A stretch of DNA of 39,410 nucleotides, from assembly GCA_964495145.1 (NCBI GenBank), contig CAZBUP010000011.1, forward strand, positions 1 to 39,410, read 5' to 3'. Below, one piece after another: positions 39,090 to 39,410 of this stretch. The stretch is from UBA6120 sp964495145 (GTDB lineage: Bacteria > Bacillota_I > Bacilli_A > RFN20 > CAG-826). The position numbers and the translations under genes were made by a program. How positions within the stretch are numbered: the stretch's first letter is position 1; the number at the start of each line of letters is the position of its first letter. The notes beneath the pieces are model-generated. The model was not told the DNA's origin and did not search any database. It was given only the letters and a program-made list of their open reading frames with translations.

Positions 39090-39410
39090 AAAACCTCTCG
39101 GTCAAGAAGATGACCCGGCTGGCGATTCTTTTAGCCTTAGGCGTCATTTTGAATTATTTGGAACATGTCTTGCTGCCGACATCGTTCATCGCGCCAGGCG
39201 TTAAACTCGGGTTGGCGAACACGGTCGGCTTGATTGTTTTGTATTTCTTCGGTGTCGGCGAATTCGTCATGATCGGGATTCTCCGCGTAGTCATGACCTC
39301 GCTATTCACCGGCTTCGGTTTCAACTTTTTCATCGCCTTGGCCGGATGGGGCTTTTCCACTTTGGTGGTCATCATCGTGTATCGACTCCAACGAGCCTCG
39401 ATCTTTGGGC
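39086..39410 (+). CDS. Gx-transporter family membrane protein, cut by window edge
   Basis: An open frame of 108 codons runs to the window end. It starts MKNLSVKKMTRLAILLALG and continues with GVKLGLANTVGLIVLYFFG and LRVVMTSLFTGFGFNF, several membrane helices. These match the Gx-transporter family, often annotated as heptaprenyl diphosphate synthase component I, which regularly follows the NusG-II gene near Rnf or ApbE genes. Its transported compound is unknown. The ATG overlaps the preceding stop by four bases. Confidence 0.82.
   Translation, partial: MKNLSVKKMTRLAILLALGVILNYLEHVLLPTSFIAPGVKLGLANTVGLIVLYFFGVGEFVMIGILRVVMTSLFTGFGFNFFIALAGWGFSTLVVIIVYRLQRASIFG

Noticed and set aside
1..39410. 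CRISPR array, insertion sequence or prophage
   Set aside because: No regularly spaced repeats, transposase or phage structural genes were seen; the only long exact repeat noticed is the assembly duplication.
1..39410. Mycoplasma genetic code with TGA as Trp
   Set aside because: Many genes end in TGA at sites consistent with family length and overlaps (for example rnfC, rnfD and rnfG), and Trp is encoded by TGG.

Overview
The window reads as a metagenome-assembled contig from a fermentative, probably anaerobic, low-complexity member of the Bacillota, most likely a Mollicutes-related (Tenericutes-affiliated) lineage with an unusually high, roughly balanced GC content. Reasons: AGGAGG-type ribosome sites, Firmicutes-type families (MsmX/MalK-like ATPase, YkpA-like ABC-F, Frm2-like nitroreductase, Rnf with NusG-II and Gx-transporter genes), a small C-terminal HTH protein recalling the MG284/MPN403 group, no outer-membrane or murein genes, and TGA used as a normal stop (code 11). 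The lineage is an inference. A 100-N gap with a duplicated 55-base flank shows that the contig was scaffolded.

Layout. 1-383: partial NfeD-like gene (minus). 519-11506: alpha-glucan utilisation: Nudix hydrolase, GH13 alpha-glucosidase, PucR-type HTH regulator, then MalK-like ATPase, MalE-like lipoprotein, MalF, MalG, surface GH13 amylase lipoprotein and MalQ (GH77). Together they would cut starch or maltodextrin outside the cell, import oligosaccharides and process them inside. 11572-14407: RDD membrane protein, DeoD, a NERD-like protein and an unknown membrane protein. 14600-16721: tRNA-Gly, gltX (split only by the assembly gap) and tRNA-Glu. 16794-19987: FrnE/DsbA-like oxidoreductase and a large membrane protein built on a 19-residue repeat. 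20084-26227: thymidine kinase, two CNNM/CBS proteins, a 30-residue membrane peptide coupled to an SDR gene, an ABC-F ATPase, and a guanylate-kinase-like gene (minus).

26377-30999 is a tightly overlapping locus that looks like a minimal Tad/Flp-type pilus or pseudopilus system: HTH protein, secreted protein, TadE-like protein, CpaF ATPase, TadB-like and TadC-like platform proteins, second TadE-like protein, and a 46-residue pilin candidate. No prepilin peptidase lies in the window. 31097-33074 holds acpP, tRNA-Asn, tRNA-Glu, a nitroreductase and a GDPD phosphodiesterase.

33160-38662 is an Rnf operon in the order C-D-G-E-A-(small Cys protein)-B, followed by a NusG-domain-II protein and a Gx-transporter gene cut by the window edge. 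It departs from the standard form in three ways: RnfD carries a tandem pair of FMN_bind-like repeats at its C-terminus, RnfB stops after its first iron-sulfur domain and lacks the ferredoxin domains, and a 65-residue membrane protein with a CxxCx4C motif sits between rnfA and rnfB. This modified Rnf and the compact Tad-like locus are the two most interesting systems here. Promoters across the window repeatedly show an extended -10 (TGnTATAAT-like), and three genes appear to be leaderless.
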